Shown here: piece by piece, positions 51,972 to 60,565 of the stretch
Numbering within the stretch: position 1 is the first letter of the stretch
How the letters are laid out: each line of letters opens with the position of its first letter
Origin: Lysobacterales bacterium
Lineage (GTDB): Bacteria; Pseudomonadota; Gammaproteobacteria; Xanthomonadales; SZUA-5
Assembly (NCBI GenBank): GCA_022844135.1
Contig: JALHMG010000007.1
Location: 62,001-126,000, forward strand
Direction: 5' to 3'
DNA: 64,000 nucleotides
The notes under the pieces: generated by a model
Told to the model about the DNA's origin: nothing
What the model saw: only the letters and a program-made list of their open reading frames with translations
Databases searched by the model: none
Made by a program: the position numbers and the translations under genes

Positions 51972-52469
51972 GGTTACCCTCCAGTGTGGGCCAATTGCGA
52001 TCGACTTCAGACCTCAAACCAGCGCCGGCACGACCACGTCCAGCATGTGCAGGCGGTAACGGCGATCGGCAGCGAAGCCACTGAACGAAAGCTACGCAAA
52101 TCCGCGAAGGCGAGGGCCATTTGCAGGTCTGCAGATGCCTGGCGAGACGGCAGCTTCGGATTCAACTCGACACCGAACGCGCTCGCATCACTCGGTCTCG
52201 ACGCGCCTTGAGATCAACCTATCAAGGGCGTGCGGCCGAAATTGCCGGCCTGACCCGAGCGGGCTTCATCGACGCACTTTCTCGCTACAAAGTAAGCCCG
52301 TTTCAGTACACGGCCGAGGTACTGGCTCAGGAACTGCACGGTGCGGATGGATGCTTTCAATCGACAGGTGGGTCATTTTCCAACTGGGTGGAGCAGCTGG
52401 CTGAGTGAGTTGGAATTGGAGAAGTGGCTCATGGTTCGATTCGCGTCGACGAACTCGATCACATTGCGC
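51972..52469. other. interval with a decayed UPF0175 antitoxin
   Basis: At about 52205-52345 on the plus strand the frame reads YQGRAAEIAGLTRAGFIDAL and SRYKVSPFQYTAEVLAQEL, clearly the C-terminal half of a UPF0175-family antitoxin (family pattern AAELAGLSRxEFxxLLxxYGVS). The N-terminal LGKAAE segment is shortened, there is no proper start, and the frame runs on past the normal end. No toxin is adjacent. I see no other gene in the interval. Confidence 0.6.
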
Positions 52470-53906
52470 TCATCGAAACTCAACGATGCCGGGACGACTG
52501 CTCCATGTCGAATAGCGGTGCAGCAGCTTGTCGACTACCGAAGATCTCAGTCTGTATCGAACTTCAGCCACCTCTGGCGGTTCACGACGCTGCCATGTCC
52601 AGAACCGGCGACAAGACACTAGCAGGAAAGTGTTCGTGCCCCTGATTGTCCATGGGCCGAGGAGTTCCAGCGCTCCATTTCGGAGACCGCCCTTGGGATG
52701 CCGCGTCAATAGGATGAAACGCTCGGGGACTTCTACGCCGACAAGGTAGCGGCGTGTTCGATGGTGAGCCTGAGCGTGGTCACAGTCCGCGCCCAGCTCG
52801 ATGAGAACCACCTCCGGTGTGCGCTGGAACTCCTTCATAAGGCCACGCATTTCATCCTGCTTCTCCTCAGGAAACTGCTCTGGAGGGAACAGGAACTCAC
52901 TGAATAGCAGCTCCTTGGCATTGAATCCGAGCATGTTTCCGCTCATTGGAGAGCGTGCCGGGACGACAACCCCTCTATCCCAAGACTTTGCTCCAGCCAC
53001 CTGGCGATCGATGTGGAAGTACGTGTTCAACTCCGCGTGCATCGAAACGCGTTTCGCGAACGCAATTTCGTCGTTGAGGACCGCACCCAGCGCCGTGGCG
53101 ATGGTAGCTTTATAGCGAGGTTCGTCGACCGAAGAACCGAGTTGGTCAACCAGTATGTCAAGCATCCCGGCGTCAAGAGCACGCGCTGGCTCGGCCCGCG
53201 CCGCGGCGCTACCGGCTGCCGCTTCGGCGATCTTGGCAACAACTCTTGTTAAGGACGCACCGACGTTCGATAGGTTCGGCTCGTCGATTCTGGCGCACCG
53301 GTGCACTTCATTCACGGTCTGCGCCGCCGACTCTGCTGCACGGGACTCCCACGCTGCAACCGCATTGAGATTTGCATTCGTAGCCACGGCGCCAGCAACG
53401 GCCGTGCGCAGGTCTTCGATGCTCCCGTGCAGCGCAGAGTAGAACTCTTTCAGCCCCTCATTGAAGGGCTTGCCTTCGGGCGACTGCGCGAGAAATGTCG
53501 ACTTTGGCAACTCGAGAACCTCGATCGGGCAAGGCATGCCTTCCAGCTGATCTGCTCGCGCGTACAGCATCGCTCTAACATCCGCAGCCCGCTGCTCTAC
53601 TCCCGTCCAGAACACAAGAAGGTATGGCCCCGCTTCCTTGGACACGACTTGCTTCAGGACGTGAACGACCACGGACCAGAGCGTCGGGGTGTCCGGAACG
53701 CCGCCGAGTTCCGCCAGATTCAGGTCACTAAAGATTAGGCGAAGGTGCGGCAGCCCTCCTTCGGGAGGTGCTGGCCGAAGTTCATTGGCATCCCGGTCGT
53801 ACCAGTAGCCCAAGCAGGGGATGCCGACTGATGAGAGGCCGCTGGTGATCGACAGAAGATGACCAGGCTCATCGTCAACCGCGACTGCCCTTATCGGACC
53901 GAACAT
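52470..53906 (-). CDS. receiver-domain protein paired with the dual-GHKL ATPase
   Basis: The 478-aa protein has an N-terminal receiver (REC) domain: acidic pair AVAVDDEPGHLLSI, phospho-acceptor Asp in LIFSDLNLAELG, Thr in LLVFWTGVEQR and Lys in VLELPKS. It resembles the divergent receiver domains described from bacterial conflict islands more than standard response regulators. The C-terminal two thirds (for example VVVPARSPMSGNMLGFNAKE and ALELLGPWTIRGTNTFLLV) have no DNA-binding or output domain I recognise. Its start shares one base with the stop of the GHKL gene (TAATG), so the two are translated in step. A phosphorelay from the partner is plausible but not shown. Confidence 0.75.
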   Translation of the reverse strand: MFGPIRAVAVDDEPGHLLSITSGLSSVGIPCLGYWYDRDANELRPAPPEGGLPHLRLIFSDLNLAELGGVPDTPTLWSVVVHVLKQVVSKEAGPYLLVFWTGVEQRAADVRAMLYARADQLEGMPCPIEVLELPKSTFLAQSPEGKPFNEGLKEFYSALHGSIEDLRTAVAGAVATNANLNAVAAWESRAAESAAQTVNEVHRCARIDEPNLSNVGASLTRVVAKIAEAAAGSAAARAEPARALDAGMLDILVDQLGSSVDEPRYKATIATALGAVLNDEIAFAKRVSMHAELNTYFHIDRQVAGAKSWDRGVVVPARSPMSGNMLGFNAKELLFSEFLFPPEQFPEEKQDEMRGLMKEFQRTPEVVLIELGADCDHAQAHHRTRRYLVGVEVPERFILLTRHPKGGLRNGALELLGPWTIRGTNTFLLVSCRRFWTWQRREPPEVAEVRYRLRSSVVDKLLHRYSTWSSRPGIVEFR

Positions 53907-56056
53907 TATTTGCTCTCCCTAAACCGCAGGACGACAGCGGCGCCATCGAACGCCTTCGGAATCCTAATTTCGTCGCGGAGTTCGTCTGCCGAGTGAATCG
54001 TTAGTTCTCCGCCGCACTGCTCCATCACATGCTTCGCAAAGTAGAGGCCGAGGCCCATGCCACCCGGCCTAGTCGTATGGAACGCTTCCGTCGCCTGTTC
54101 GCTGGACATAGAGAATCCCGGTCCATTGTCGATGACAGCTATGAAGCCAGAATTCGACTTGGCGTCCCAATCGGAAGCAACAAGCACCGAAGCGGGGATG
54201 CTCCGTTCGTCCCGCTCTCTTCTGTAGCGCGCCCAAAATTGGGCATTGTCCAGAAGATTTCCTAGAGCGCCGGAAAAAAGATTGGCCGCTCCATGTATCT
54301 TGAAATCGGGTTGTTCCTTTTGGAGTATCGGCGCGGACAACGTGACCTTGTGGTGCTTGAAACGCGGCTCTCTGGTCATCAGCGCAGCACGCACTACCGC
54401 GCTTGCAAACATGGACTTTGGTGTGTTCTTTCGGAGTAGTGGCGCAAAGCCCTGGAGCAGCTGATAGAGATGCTCAATCTGTTCACGTAATCTGTCCGGA
54501 TCAATCCCCCGGTCCAACGCAGTGGCGAGGGACTCCACACCCCGCTCGACTTCGTGGAATATGACTGCAAGATTCAGCCCCGCCATGCCAGCGTTAGCCA
54601 TTACATCGCGAAGCTGCACGAACTCTCGCTCGATCGTGTCGACATCCTTTGCAAAGCTGTGGTCCAGCTTCTTGGACTTCAATCCGTCCCGAAGGTGTTC
54701 GATGGCTTCGACAAAGCGCTGGGGTTGCTCGGCGTCAGTCCCCTTAATGACATCATCCAGAGCCTTCCGGTCATCCGCATGAAGGCGCTCCAAGTGCTCG
54801 AATATGCTGAGAACCACTCGTCTCAGACGTTCGAAAGTCTCGTTCTGATCAAAGCCTTCCCGGTTGGTCTTCTCGCGAAGACCGTCGCTTTGATCCAAGT
54901 CCAGATGGATAGCCGACACGACTGAGCCTGTTCCGAGCTTGCCGGCGGGCGTGTTTATCCTTCGAGCGTTCAGTCCGAGCCAGTCGTCATTTCGCTCGCC
55001 ATAGTTAAACACGCGCACGCCGTCTCGGTAGACACGCACTCCGGTCTGATCGTCGAGCCACGACTTAACCTGTGAGGAGCTGCCGGTGGCATTGAGTACT
55101 TCAGACCGACGATAGTAAGCATAGATCCTCCCCTCTACTGGGCCGATTCCCTCCAGATCGTCTTTCGAAAGCATCAGCTTCTCATCGGGTGACGCGCGAC
55201 GCCGCCTGCCACCATCTGGATCAACCGATGGCGTCAGAAAAAGTCGGTCATTCTGCTTCTCTGACTTACGCGGTTTGACGTTCTTCCAGTGCGGTGGATT
55301 GAAGGCATACCGCCAGCTAAAGGCGCTGCCTTCGATGTTGAACTCGAACTTCCACACAGCAAGATCGAGAAAATCATTCGGGGCAATGAGATCTTTGAGA
55401 TCGCCCTCTCGCCCAGGCGCATTGAACTTGACGACAAATTGATCGGGAGTCTTAAATGGGCTTGCTAGCGACGTCACGAGTCGATAGAGCTTTCGAAGAT
55501 CACCGCGAGTCCAGTGCTCTCGGCGCAGACCAGAGATGGCGATCCGAGTGCCCGAAGTTCTGCCGCGGAAAACCTGAGCATCGGCGATCTCCTTCACCTG
55601 CACACTTAGGTTCTCAAGGTAAGCGCCTTGCCCCAAAAGGTGTTCCCAATCTATTGACACCTCATACTCGGGATGCCCTTCGGCGCGAGTGGTCAAAGTT
55701 ACGTAGCGTCCAAGCTTGAAAGAGGCGATGCGCCCAACTCCCTTTTCGCCCAACGGATGCCGACGAAAGTGTTTGGTTCTCGCCGTGCGGTCTTTCCGGC
55801 GAGAGTCAGTAGCAAGCTCTAGCCATTTATCGGTTATGTCCTTAAGAGTCATACCGCATCCGGAGTCCTGAACGACAATCGACTTCCGATGGCGGCCGGA
55901 GAGATTGATCGTGATTTCAACCTCATTCGCGTCTGCGTCGTAGCCGTTCTTCACGAGCTCGAAAATCGCGAGTCTGTCATCTCCAATCAGCTCATCGCCG
56001 AGGAGTTGGAGCAAGTGGCTTCGCGCCCGAATGGGATACTGAGTACCGGTGGTCAT
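53906..56056 (-). CDS. protein with two GHKL ATPase domains (MORC/Hsp90-like plus histidine-kinase-like)
   Basis: The 716-aa protein has two Bergerat-fold domains. The first (residues about 15-170): AIFELVKNGYDADANEV (N box), VVQDSGCGMTLKDI (G1), HPLGEKGVGRIASFKLG (G2), like MORC/Hsp90/MutL ATPases. The second (about 560-712): GALGNLLDNAQFWA, VIDNGPGFSM, FHTTRPGGMGLGLYFAKHVM, like sensor kinases. Between them is a DHp-like helix, AVIFHEVERGVESLATAL, whose His is placed like an H-box His. MORC-type ATPases beside DNA methyltransferase and nuclease genes are known in restriction islands. Here it heads the minus-strand half of such an island. Confidence 0.85.
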   Translation of the reverse strand: MTTGTQYPIRARSHLLQLLGDELIGDDRLAIFELVKNGYDADANEVEITINLSGRHRKSIVVQDSGCGMTLKDITDKWLELATDSRRKDRTARTKHFRRHPLGEKGVGRIASFKLGRYVTLTTRAEGHPEYEVSIDWEHLLGQGAYLENLSVQVKEIADAQVFRGRTSGTRIAISGLRREHWTRGDLRKLYRLVTSLASPFKTPDQFVVKFNAPGREGDLKDLIAPNDFLDLAVWKFEFNIEGSAFSWRYAFNPPHWKNVKPRKSEKQNDRLFLTPSVDPDGGRRRRASPDEKLMLSKDDLEGIGPVEGRIYAYYRRSEVLNATGSSSQVKSWLDDQTGVRVYRDGVRVFNYGERNDDWLGLNARRINTPAGKLGTGSVVSAIHLDLDQSDGLREKTNREGFDQNETFERLRRVVLSIFEHLERLHADDRKALDDVIKGTDAEQPQRFVEAIEHLRDGLKSKKLDHSFAKDVDTIEREFVQLRDVMANAGMAGLNLAVIFHEVERGVESLATALDRGIDPDRLREQIEHLYQLLQGFAPLLRKNTPKSMFASAVVRAALMTREPRFKHHKVTLSAPILQKEQPDFKIHGAANLFSGALGNLLDNAQFWARYRRERDERSIPASVLVASDWDAKSNSGFIAVIDNGPGFSMSSEQATEAFHTTRPGGMGLGLYFAKHVMEQCGGELTIHSADELRDEIRIPKAFDGAAVVLRFRESK

Positions 56057-56254
56057 CGATCGGCGATCCTGGTCTTATTCTTTGTCCGCTACCTATTGCA
56101 ATCGCGCGTTCTCTCACGAATATCGCCATCACCAGGGCAAAGTGGCACCATCGCTGATCTTCGCGAGCATAGTGAGATGGTGATCGCTTTCCCGCAACAT
56201 CGGCATTGAAACCACTTATCCTCTGCGAACAAGCATAGGCTTAGGAGTTGGCTG
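56057..56254. promoter_or_regulatory. divergent promoter region of the defence island
   Basis: These 198 bp separate the minus-strand GHKL-receiver pair from the plus-strand methyltransferase-nuclease-Vsr run, so both promoters must lie here. AGGAG at 56243-56247 is the ribosome site of the methyltransferase. I cannot place an operator with confidence. Confidence 0.5.
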
Positions 56255-57784
56255 ATGGAGCTACCAGTCTACGACACGATGTTCGAATACTCGCGCACGG
56301 AACCGGCGCGACCATATCGTGTCGCTGAGCCCCTTCGCCATGCAATGCGCGAGCGAAAGCTTCTGCGGATTGCGCACGGTGGTTCAGTTCGATGCCTCGA
56401 TCTTTTTGCTGGTTGCGGCGGGTTGTCGTTGGGTTTTCAGGCGGCGGGGCTGCAGCCGTGGGCTGCGGTGGAGTTCGATGCGCTTGCTGCGGCATCGCAT
56501 GGCCTTAATTTCTTCGGTGTGAACCAAACCGAGCACACCCGCGCGCGCGATGTTTCAGTGTCGCCCTTTTCGTTCGCGAATGACTTTGGCGTGTCGGACC
56601 CGTCGACCGCAGTCGATGTCCTTGTGGGCGGTCCTCCGTGTCAGGCATTTGCCCGTGTCGGCCGCGCCAAGCTGCGTGAGGTCGCCGATCATCCGGAGGC
56701 CTTCAAGCTCGATCATCGTGCGCGTCTCTACCTCGATTTTCTTGCCTATATCGAAGCGTTTCAGCCTCTCGCTGTTGTCATGGAAAACGTGCCGGACGTG
56801 CTGAACTTCGGTGGTATGAACATTCCTGAGGAAGTCTGTGATGTGCTGGAGTCGCGCGGTTACAACTGCCGTTACACGCTGCTGAACTCCGCTCACTACG
56901 GTGTGCCGCAGATGCGAGAGCGCATGTTCCTGATCGCACTTGCCAGCGAGCTGGGTCGGCCGGTCACGCTGCCGGCGCCCACTCATCGCCACGTCTTGCC
57001 GTCAGGTTACGAGGGGACGCGTGCTGTGGCGTTGAAAAACTTGGGCGAAGATCTGTTCAAGGGAGGCACATCGCGTTTCCAACGTCCACCCGAGGGTAGT
57101 GAAGACCTTCCTGCCGCCATCACTGCCGAAGAGGCGCTGGCCGATCTGCCACCGATTACTTTGCATTTGGAAGGCAAGCTTCGCCGTGGTGCTCGTCGTT
57201 TTGACGAGTTGATTCGATATTCGGGACCACCTCTCAGCGCCTATGGGCGCCTGATGCGGGAATGGACCGGATTCGAGAGCAACGAAGGCGTTTCGGATCA
57301 CGTCATTCGGTCTCTGCCGCGCGACTACAAGATCTTTGCGCGCATGAAGCCCGGCGACCAATACCCGCAGGCATACGAGCTTGCGCAGCTCATGCTTGAG
57401 GAAGAAGTCGAGCGACGCGTCGGCGCCGACGCCAGCGAATCGCGCAAGCACAACCTACGTGAGCAGTTGCGCGCCGAGTTCGTGCCGCCTTACGACGCCA
57501 GCAAGTTCCCCAACAAGTGGAGAAAGATGGAGCCGGACGCGCCAGCACGCACGCTGATGGCGCATCTAGGTAAGGATGGCTATTCGCACATCCATTACGA
57601 CAGCGCCCAGGCGCGAACAATTTCGGTGCGGGAAGCGGCGCGATTGCAGTCCTTCCCAGATGGCTTTAAGTTCTGTGGGACCATGAACCCGGCATTTCGT
57701 CAGATCGGAAATGCGGTACCGCCCTTGCTGGCCAAAGCAGTTGCTGGCGAGGTTATGTCGGCAATTCGGAAGGCCACTCAATGA
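56255..57784 (+). CDS. C5-cytosine DNA methyltransferase
   Basis: The 509-aa enzyme transfers methyl from SAM to cytosine C5. Motif I RCLDLFAGCGGLSLGFQAAG (about residue 45), motif IV VGGPPCQAFARVGR with the catalytic Cys, motif VI VVMENVPDVLNF, motif VIII-like RERMFLIAL, and at the end motifs IX-X (LQSFPDGFKF, RQIGNAVPPLLAKAVAGEV). A target-recognition region of about 200 residues separates VIII and IX. The recognition sequence cannot be read. It overlaps the PD-(D/E)XK gene by 4 bp, and vsr follows, so these three form one unit. Confidence 0.95.
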   Translation: MELPVYDTMFEYSRTEPARPYRVAEPLRHAMRERKLLRIAHGGSVRCLDLFAGCGGLSLGFQAAGLQPWAAVEFDALAAASHGLNFFGVNQTEHTRARDVSVSPFSFANDFGVSDPSTAVDVLVGGPPCQAFARVGRAKLREVADHPEAFKLDHRARLYLDFLAYIEAFQPLAVVMENVPDVLNFGGMNIPEEVCDVLESRGYNCRYTLLNSAHYGVPQMRERMFLIALASELGRPVTLPAPTHRHVLPSGYEGTRAVALKNLGEDLFKGGTSRFQRPPEGSEDLPAAITAEEALADLPPITLHLEGKLRRGARRFDELIRYSGPPLSAYGRLMREWTGFESNEGVSDHVIRSLPRDYKIFARMKPGDQYPQAYELAQLMLEEEVERRVGADASESRKHNLREQLRAEFVPPYDASKFPNKWRKMEPDAPARTLMAHLGKDGYSHIHYDSAQARTISVREAARLQSFPDGFKFCGTMNPAFRQIGNAVPPLLAKAVAGEVMSAIRKATQ

Positions 57785-58878
57785 GTCGACGCTTTGCACT
57801 GAAGCGCCTGACGGCGTCCGACCTGACGTTCTTTCAATGGCACCACGACAACCAAAAGCTTGGAGGCCATCAGAAAGCCGTCAATCTCAATGCGGATGTA
57901 TTTGAAGACCTGTTGTATCCACGGCTCGAGCCTGGCTCATATAAGGTTGGCCTGACGTTGATCGGCCCCGGCGACGTTGCGCCGTTGACGATGACACGGA
58001 AGATCCTCAAGAACGCCGCATATAAGAACTGGCGCCTGAATGGCGAGACGGTAGACAAGCAGCAGGAACGCTTCGCGGTGCTCCGTCCCGGCGATTATGC
58101 GCTGATGGTGTTCGAGGGCGATCAGAAGCCTGACGATCTGAAGATCGTGTTCGTTGCGAAGGGCCTGTCTTCAGAGGTTTCTCTGCACAAAATGTTGGGG
58201 CGTTACATATCTGAAACGGGTCGGCAAAGCATGAGGGCACTCAGTCTTGCCGACGTGCAAGCGATTGCCGAAGAAGGCGGCGTTGCAGCCGATCACTTTC
58301 TGCGGGTGCTGGTGGTGGACGATGATCTGGTCGATGCCGCCAGCGGGATTGATTCTGCAGTCCAGCGGTTTCTTGCGCGCGTTGGAAGACAAGCCAGACT
58401 CGATAAGGAGACCTTGCAGAAGGCTCGGGCGCAGGGAGAAGCTACAGGCGATCTTGGCGAGTCGCTGGTAGACATCTTCCTGCAGGCGAACCGCGAGTCG
58501 GGGCTCTTGACCTCATATGCCTGGCTCGCGCGTGCGAACGCTATCTCGCCGATGGACTTCGAGGCAACCGACGTTAACGGCGTCACTGAGTCCATCGAAG
58601 TGAAAACAACTTCGGGTGATTTCGACCGGCCCTTTCATGTTTCGTTGTCCGAGCTTCGTGAGGCGGTCACCGGAGGGCGCACATACCGCATCTACCGGGT
58701 TTACGGGGCAAATTCGAAGGGTGCAAAGTTGCGTGTTTCCAATGATCTTGCCCCGCTCGCGCGCATCATTCTTGAGTTGTTCGAGCGGTTGCCCGCTGGT
58801 GTTGCGCCTGATGGTGTGACGATCGCGCCGAACTTGATGTCATTCGGCAAAGTGGTCCGCCTGCAACCTGGGGACTAG
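57781..58878 (+). CDS. NOV/DUF3883-type PD-(D/E)XK protein, predicted restriction endonuclease
   Basis: The 365-aa protein ends in a NOV (DUF3883)-like domain: a lead-in GESLVDIFLQ, then NAISPMDFEATDVNGVTES and the nuclease core IEVKTTSGDFDRPFHVSLSE, with YRIYRVYG as the last strand. The Asp of the DFEA segment, and Glu and Lys of IEVKTT, fit a PD-(D/E)XK active site. The N-terminal 170 residues (LTASDLTFFQWHHDNQKLGG) may read DNA but match no family I know. Sitting directly between a methyltransferase and vsr, it is the best candidate for the cutting subunit. Its start overlaps the methyltransferase stop (ATGA). Confidence 0.75.
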   Translation: MSRRFALKRLTASDLTFFQWHHDNQKLGGHQKAVNLNADVFEDLLYPRLEPGSYKVGLTLIGPGDVAPLTMTRKILKNAAYKNWRLNGETVDKQQERFAVLRPGDYALMVFEGDQKPDDLKIVFVAKGLSSEVSLHKMLGRYISETGRQSMRALSLADVQAIAEEGGVAADHFLRVLVVDDDLVDAASGIDSAVQRFLARVGRQARLDKETLQKARAQGEATGDLGESLVDIFLQANRESGLLTSYAWLARANAISPMDFEATDVNGVTESIEVKTTSGDFDRPFHVSLSELREAVTGGRTYRIYRVYGANSKGAKLRVSNDLAPLARIILELFERLPAGVAPDGVTIAPNLMSFGKVVRLQPGD

Positions 58879-58881
58879 CGA

Positions 58882-59304
58882 GTGGTCGATGTGCTGACAC
58901 CCGATCAGCGGCGACACAACATGTCGCGTATTCGAGGTCGCAACACAAAGCCTGAACTCGTCGTGCGCAAGATGCTGCATTCGATGGGCTATCGCTATCG
59001 ACTGCATGTCCGCGATCTGCCCGGAACACCCGACATTGTTTTTCCTGGACGGCACAAGGTGATCTTCGTGCACGGTTGCTTTTGGCATGGTCATAGGGAG
59101 TGTCCGTTTGCGGCGAAGCCGACGACGAGGCCCGAGTTCTGGCGTACAAAGATCCAGGCAGCGCAAGATCGTGATAGCCGGGCGAAAGCGGCGCTCGAAC
59201 AAGGTGGCTGGGACATTCTCGTTGTATGGGAATGCGAGCTGAGGCGGGATGACCTTCGATCTCGCGTTAGCAGCTTTTTGGGTGCCAGAACAACGCGGTC
59301 GTGA
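58882..59304 (+). CDS. vsr: very short patch repair endonuclease (Vsr)
   Basis: Vsr nicks at T:G mismatches that arise by deamination of 5-methylcytosine at the partner methylase site, keeping methylation from being mutagenic; some relatives act as restriction nucleases. The 140-aa product, starting at GTG (58882), has RRHNMSRIRGRNTKPELVVR, the catalytic strand DLPGTPDIVFPGRHKVIFVH and GCFWHGHRECPFA with the metal-binding cysteines and His. It follows the nuclease gene by 3 bp. Its last codons overlap the cut end of a MazF-like toxin gene on the other strand, so its C-terminus (ARTTRS) may be partly junction-derived. Confidence 0.93.
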   Translation: MVDVLTPDQRRHNMSRIRGRNTKPELVVRKMLHSMGYRYRLHVRDLPGTPDIVFPGRHKVIFVHGCFWHGHRECPFAAKPTTRPEFWRTKIQAAQDRDSRAKAALEQGGWDILVVWECELRRDDLRSRVSSFLGARTTRS

Positions 59305-59370
59305 GAACCCGACCTGATCTGTGAACGGGAAGGGCACGAGCAGTACAGCGCCGAAGTCATAACCGGTCAT
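59296..59370 (-). pseudogene. truncated MazF/PemK-type toxin
   Basis: The first 25 codons of a PemK/MazF-like toxin (MTGYDFGAVLLVPFPFTDQV, then GFSRP) start at 59370 and overlap the antitoxin stop. Homology ends at about 59296, inside the final codons of vsr on the other strand; beyond it the frame is antisense vsr. The break marks the right edge of the defence island. Confidence 0.75.
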
Positions 59371-59557
59371 ACGCGGCGTCAGCTTCGTTGGTCCAGAGTG
59401 TTGCCAACGAGGCTTCACTGACAGCTTGGGCGGCGCGTACCAAGCGACGTTCTTGCTCGCGCGTGGCGATGAAGTCAACGAAGTCCACGACCTCTTCGAG
59501 TCGCTCCTGGGGCAACTGTGCCAGCTGCATGGTGATGTGTTCGATCGCGGTGCTCAT
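59357..59557 (-). CDS. orphan antitoxin (DUF2281-like), partner of the truncated toxin
   Basis: The 66-aa protein MSTAIEHITMQLAQLPQERL and EEVVDFVDFIATREQERRLV is built like DUF2281/VapB-type antitoxins, with one helical segment and a short C-terminal tail. It is complete, but its toxin gene, overlapping its 3' end, is cut after about 25 codons. If the old promoter is alive it would make antitoxin without a cognate toxin. Confidence 0.7.
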   Translation of the reverse strand: MSTAIEHITMQLAQLPQERLEEVVDFVDFIATREQERRLVRAAQAVSEASLATLWTNEADAAYDRL

Positions 59558-59952
59558 CGGGGCGGCGCTCGATCCTGTTTGGTGGATTCAATGATAACGC
59601 GCGGCAGACCGCTTCCCGACCAGCGCCAACCCGCGTAAGGCGGATTGCCTGTAGGGTGGAACCCGCACAAGCTTCATCGTGCGGATTCCACCGTTACGCT
59701 TACGGCACGATGAACGATGGTTGTCGCGGGCCGGCGGCGGAAACCGCGCGGATGGATCACGGCACGGTCATTGTATTCGGCGCGCGGGTTCCGCCCTACG
59801 TCTGCTGGTGTCCCATGCCGAACCCGTTGTGCGCTGCGTCGCCCGACGGCGTTTGCGCCTTACGGACGTGGATTGGTCCGAGCCGTTGGCCGCTAAAAGT
59901 GTGGCGCAGCGTTCTGGCCCGCCGCCGAATGCGCAAGGAGTTTCGAGACGAC
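59558..59952. other. interval holding dispersed repeat copy 2
   Basis: Bases 59630-59806 are a copy of the repeat described at 49063, with the GTGGAAcCCGCAC hairpin intact. The remainder has only the upstream region of the small membrane protein. No other gene seen. Confidence 0.75.
59630..59806. repeat. dispersed ~175-bp repeat, copy 2
   Basis: It is near-identical to 49063-49236 over its whole length, including the ends CCGCGTAAGGCGGATT and GGTTCCGCCCTACGTCTGCT. Confidence 0.85.
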
Positions 59953-60363
59953 ATGAGGTTACTGACGCCCCCGGTGTGCGCGGTCGTGGTGGCCCCGTTG
60001 CCGCTTGCGGCGATCGTGTGGATCCTGTCGGGCCCGGCCGACGCGCGCGGCACACTCGGTGTCGGCTGGTCGATGGCTCTGAGCGCAGTCATTCTGTGGC
60101 TGTTGTTGGTTGTGCCCGTCGTTCGGCGCTTCGGAAAGGGACACAACGGACATTGGGCCTGGCCCAGAGTTTTGCTGTCGAGCACCATGGGCGGTTTCTG
60201 TGCCGGCGCACTGTTCGGCAAGTCCTTTGCCTATTTCTCTCTTGGGATGTTCGATCTCCTGTTTGAGCCATCGCGACTGTTCTGTGCATTGCTTCACGCC
60301 TACGTGGCGCTGATTGCTGCGGCGTTCTTGATGCGCGACCCGTTGTTTCGGTCGAGCGGTTGA
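59953..60363 (+). CDS. small four-helix integral membrane protein
   Basis: The 136-aa protein has four hydrophobic segments (VCAVVVAPLPLAAIVWILSG, MALSAVILWLLLVVPVV, STMGGFCAGALFGKSFAYFS, LLHAYVALIAAAFLM). AAGGAG lies 12 bases before the ATG at 59953; an upstream in-frame ATG at 59929 is possible. No family recognised. Its last 48 bases (60316-60363) are repeated at about 60539-60590, beyond the third repeat copy. Confidence 0.6.
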   Translation: MRLLTPPVCAVVVAPLPLAAIVWILSGPADARGTLGVGWSMALSAVILWLLLVVPVVRRFGKGHNGHWAWPRVLLSSTMGGFCAGALFGKSFAYFSLGMFDLLFEPSRLFCALLHAYVALIAAAFLMRDPLFRSSG

Positions 60364-60366
60364 CCA

Positions 60367-60537
60367 ACCCGCGTAAACCCGCGTAAGGCGGATTCCCCGT
60401 AACCCGCGTAAGGCGGACTCCCGCGTAGTCGCGCGCACGGCACGATGAACGATGGTTGTCGCGGGCCGGCGGCGGAAACCGCGCGGACGGAACACGGCAC
60501 GGTCATTGGATTCGGCGCGCGGGTTCCGCCCTACGTC
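60367..60537. repeat. dispersed repeat, copy 3, lacking one hairpin
   Basis: It matches the later part of copies 1 and 2 (GCGCACGGCACGATGAACGA to GTTCCGCCCTACGTC) but lacks the GTGGAAcCCGCAC hairpin arm and starts with a run of CCGCGTAA units. It is flanked by the duplicated end of the membrane-protein gene. Confidence 0.75.
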
Positions 60538-60565
60538 AGCTGCGGCGTTCTTGATGCGCGACCCG

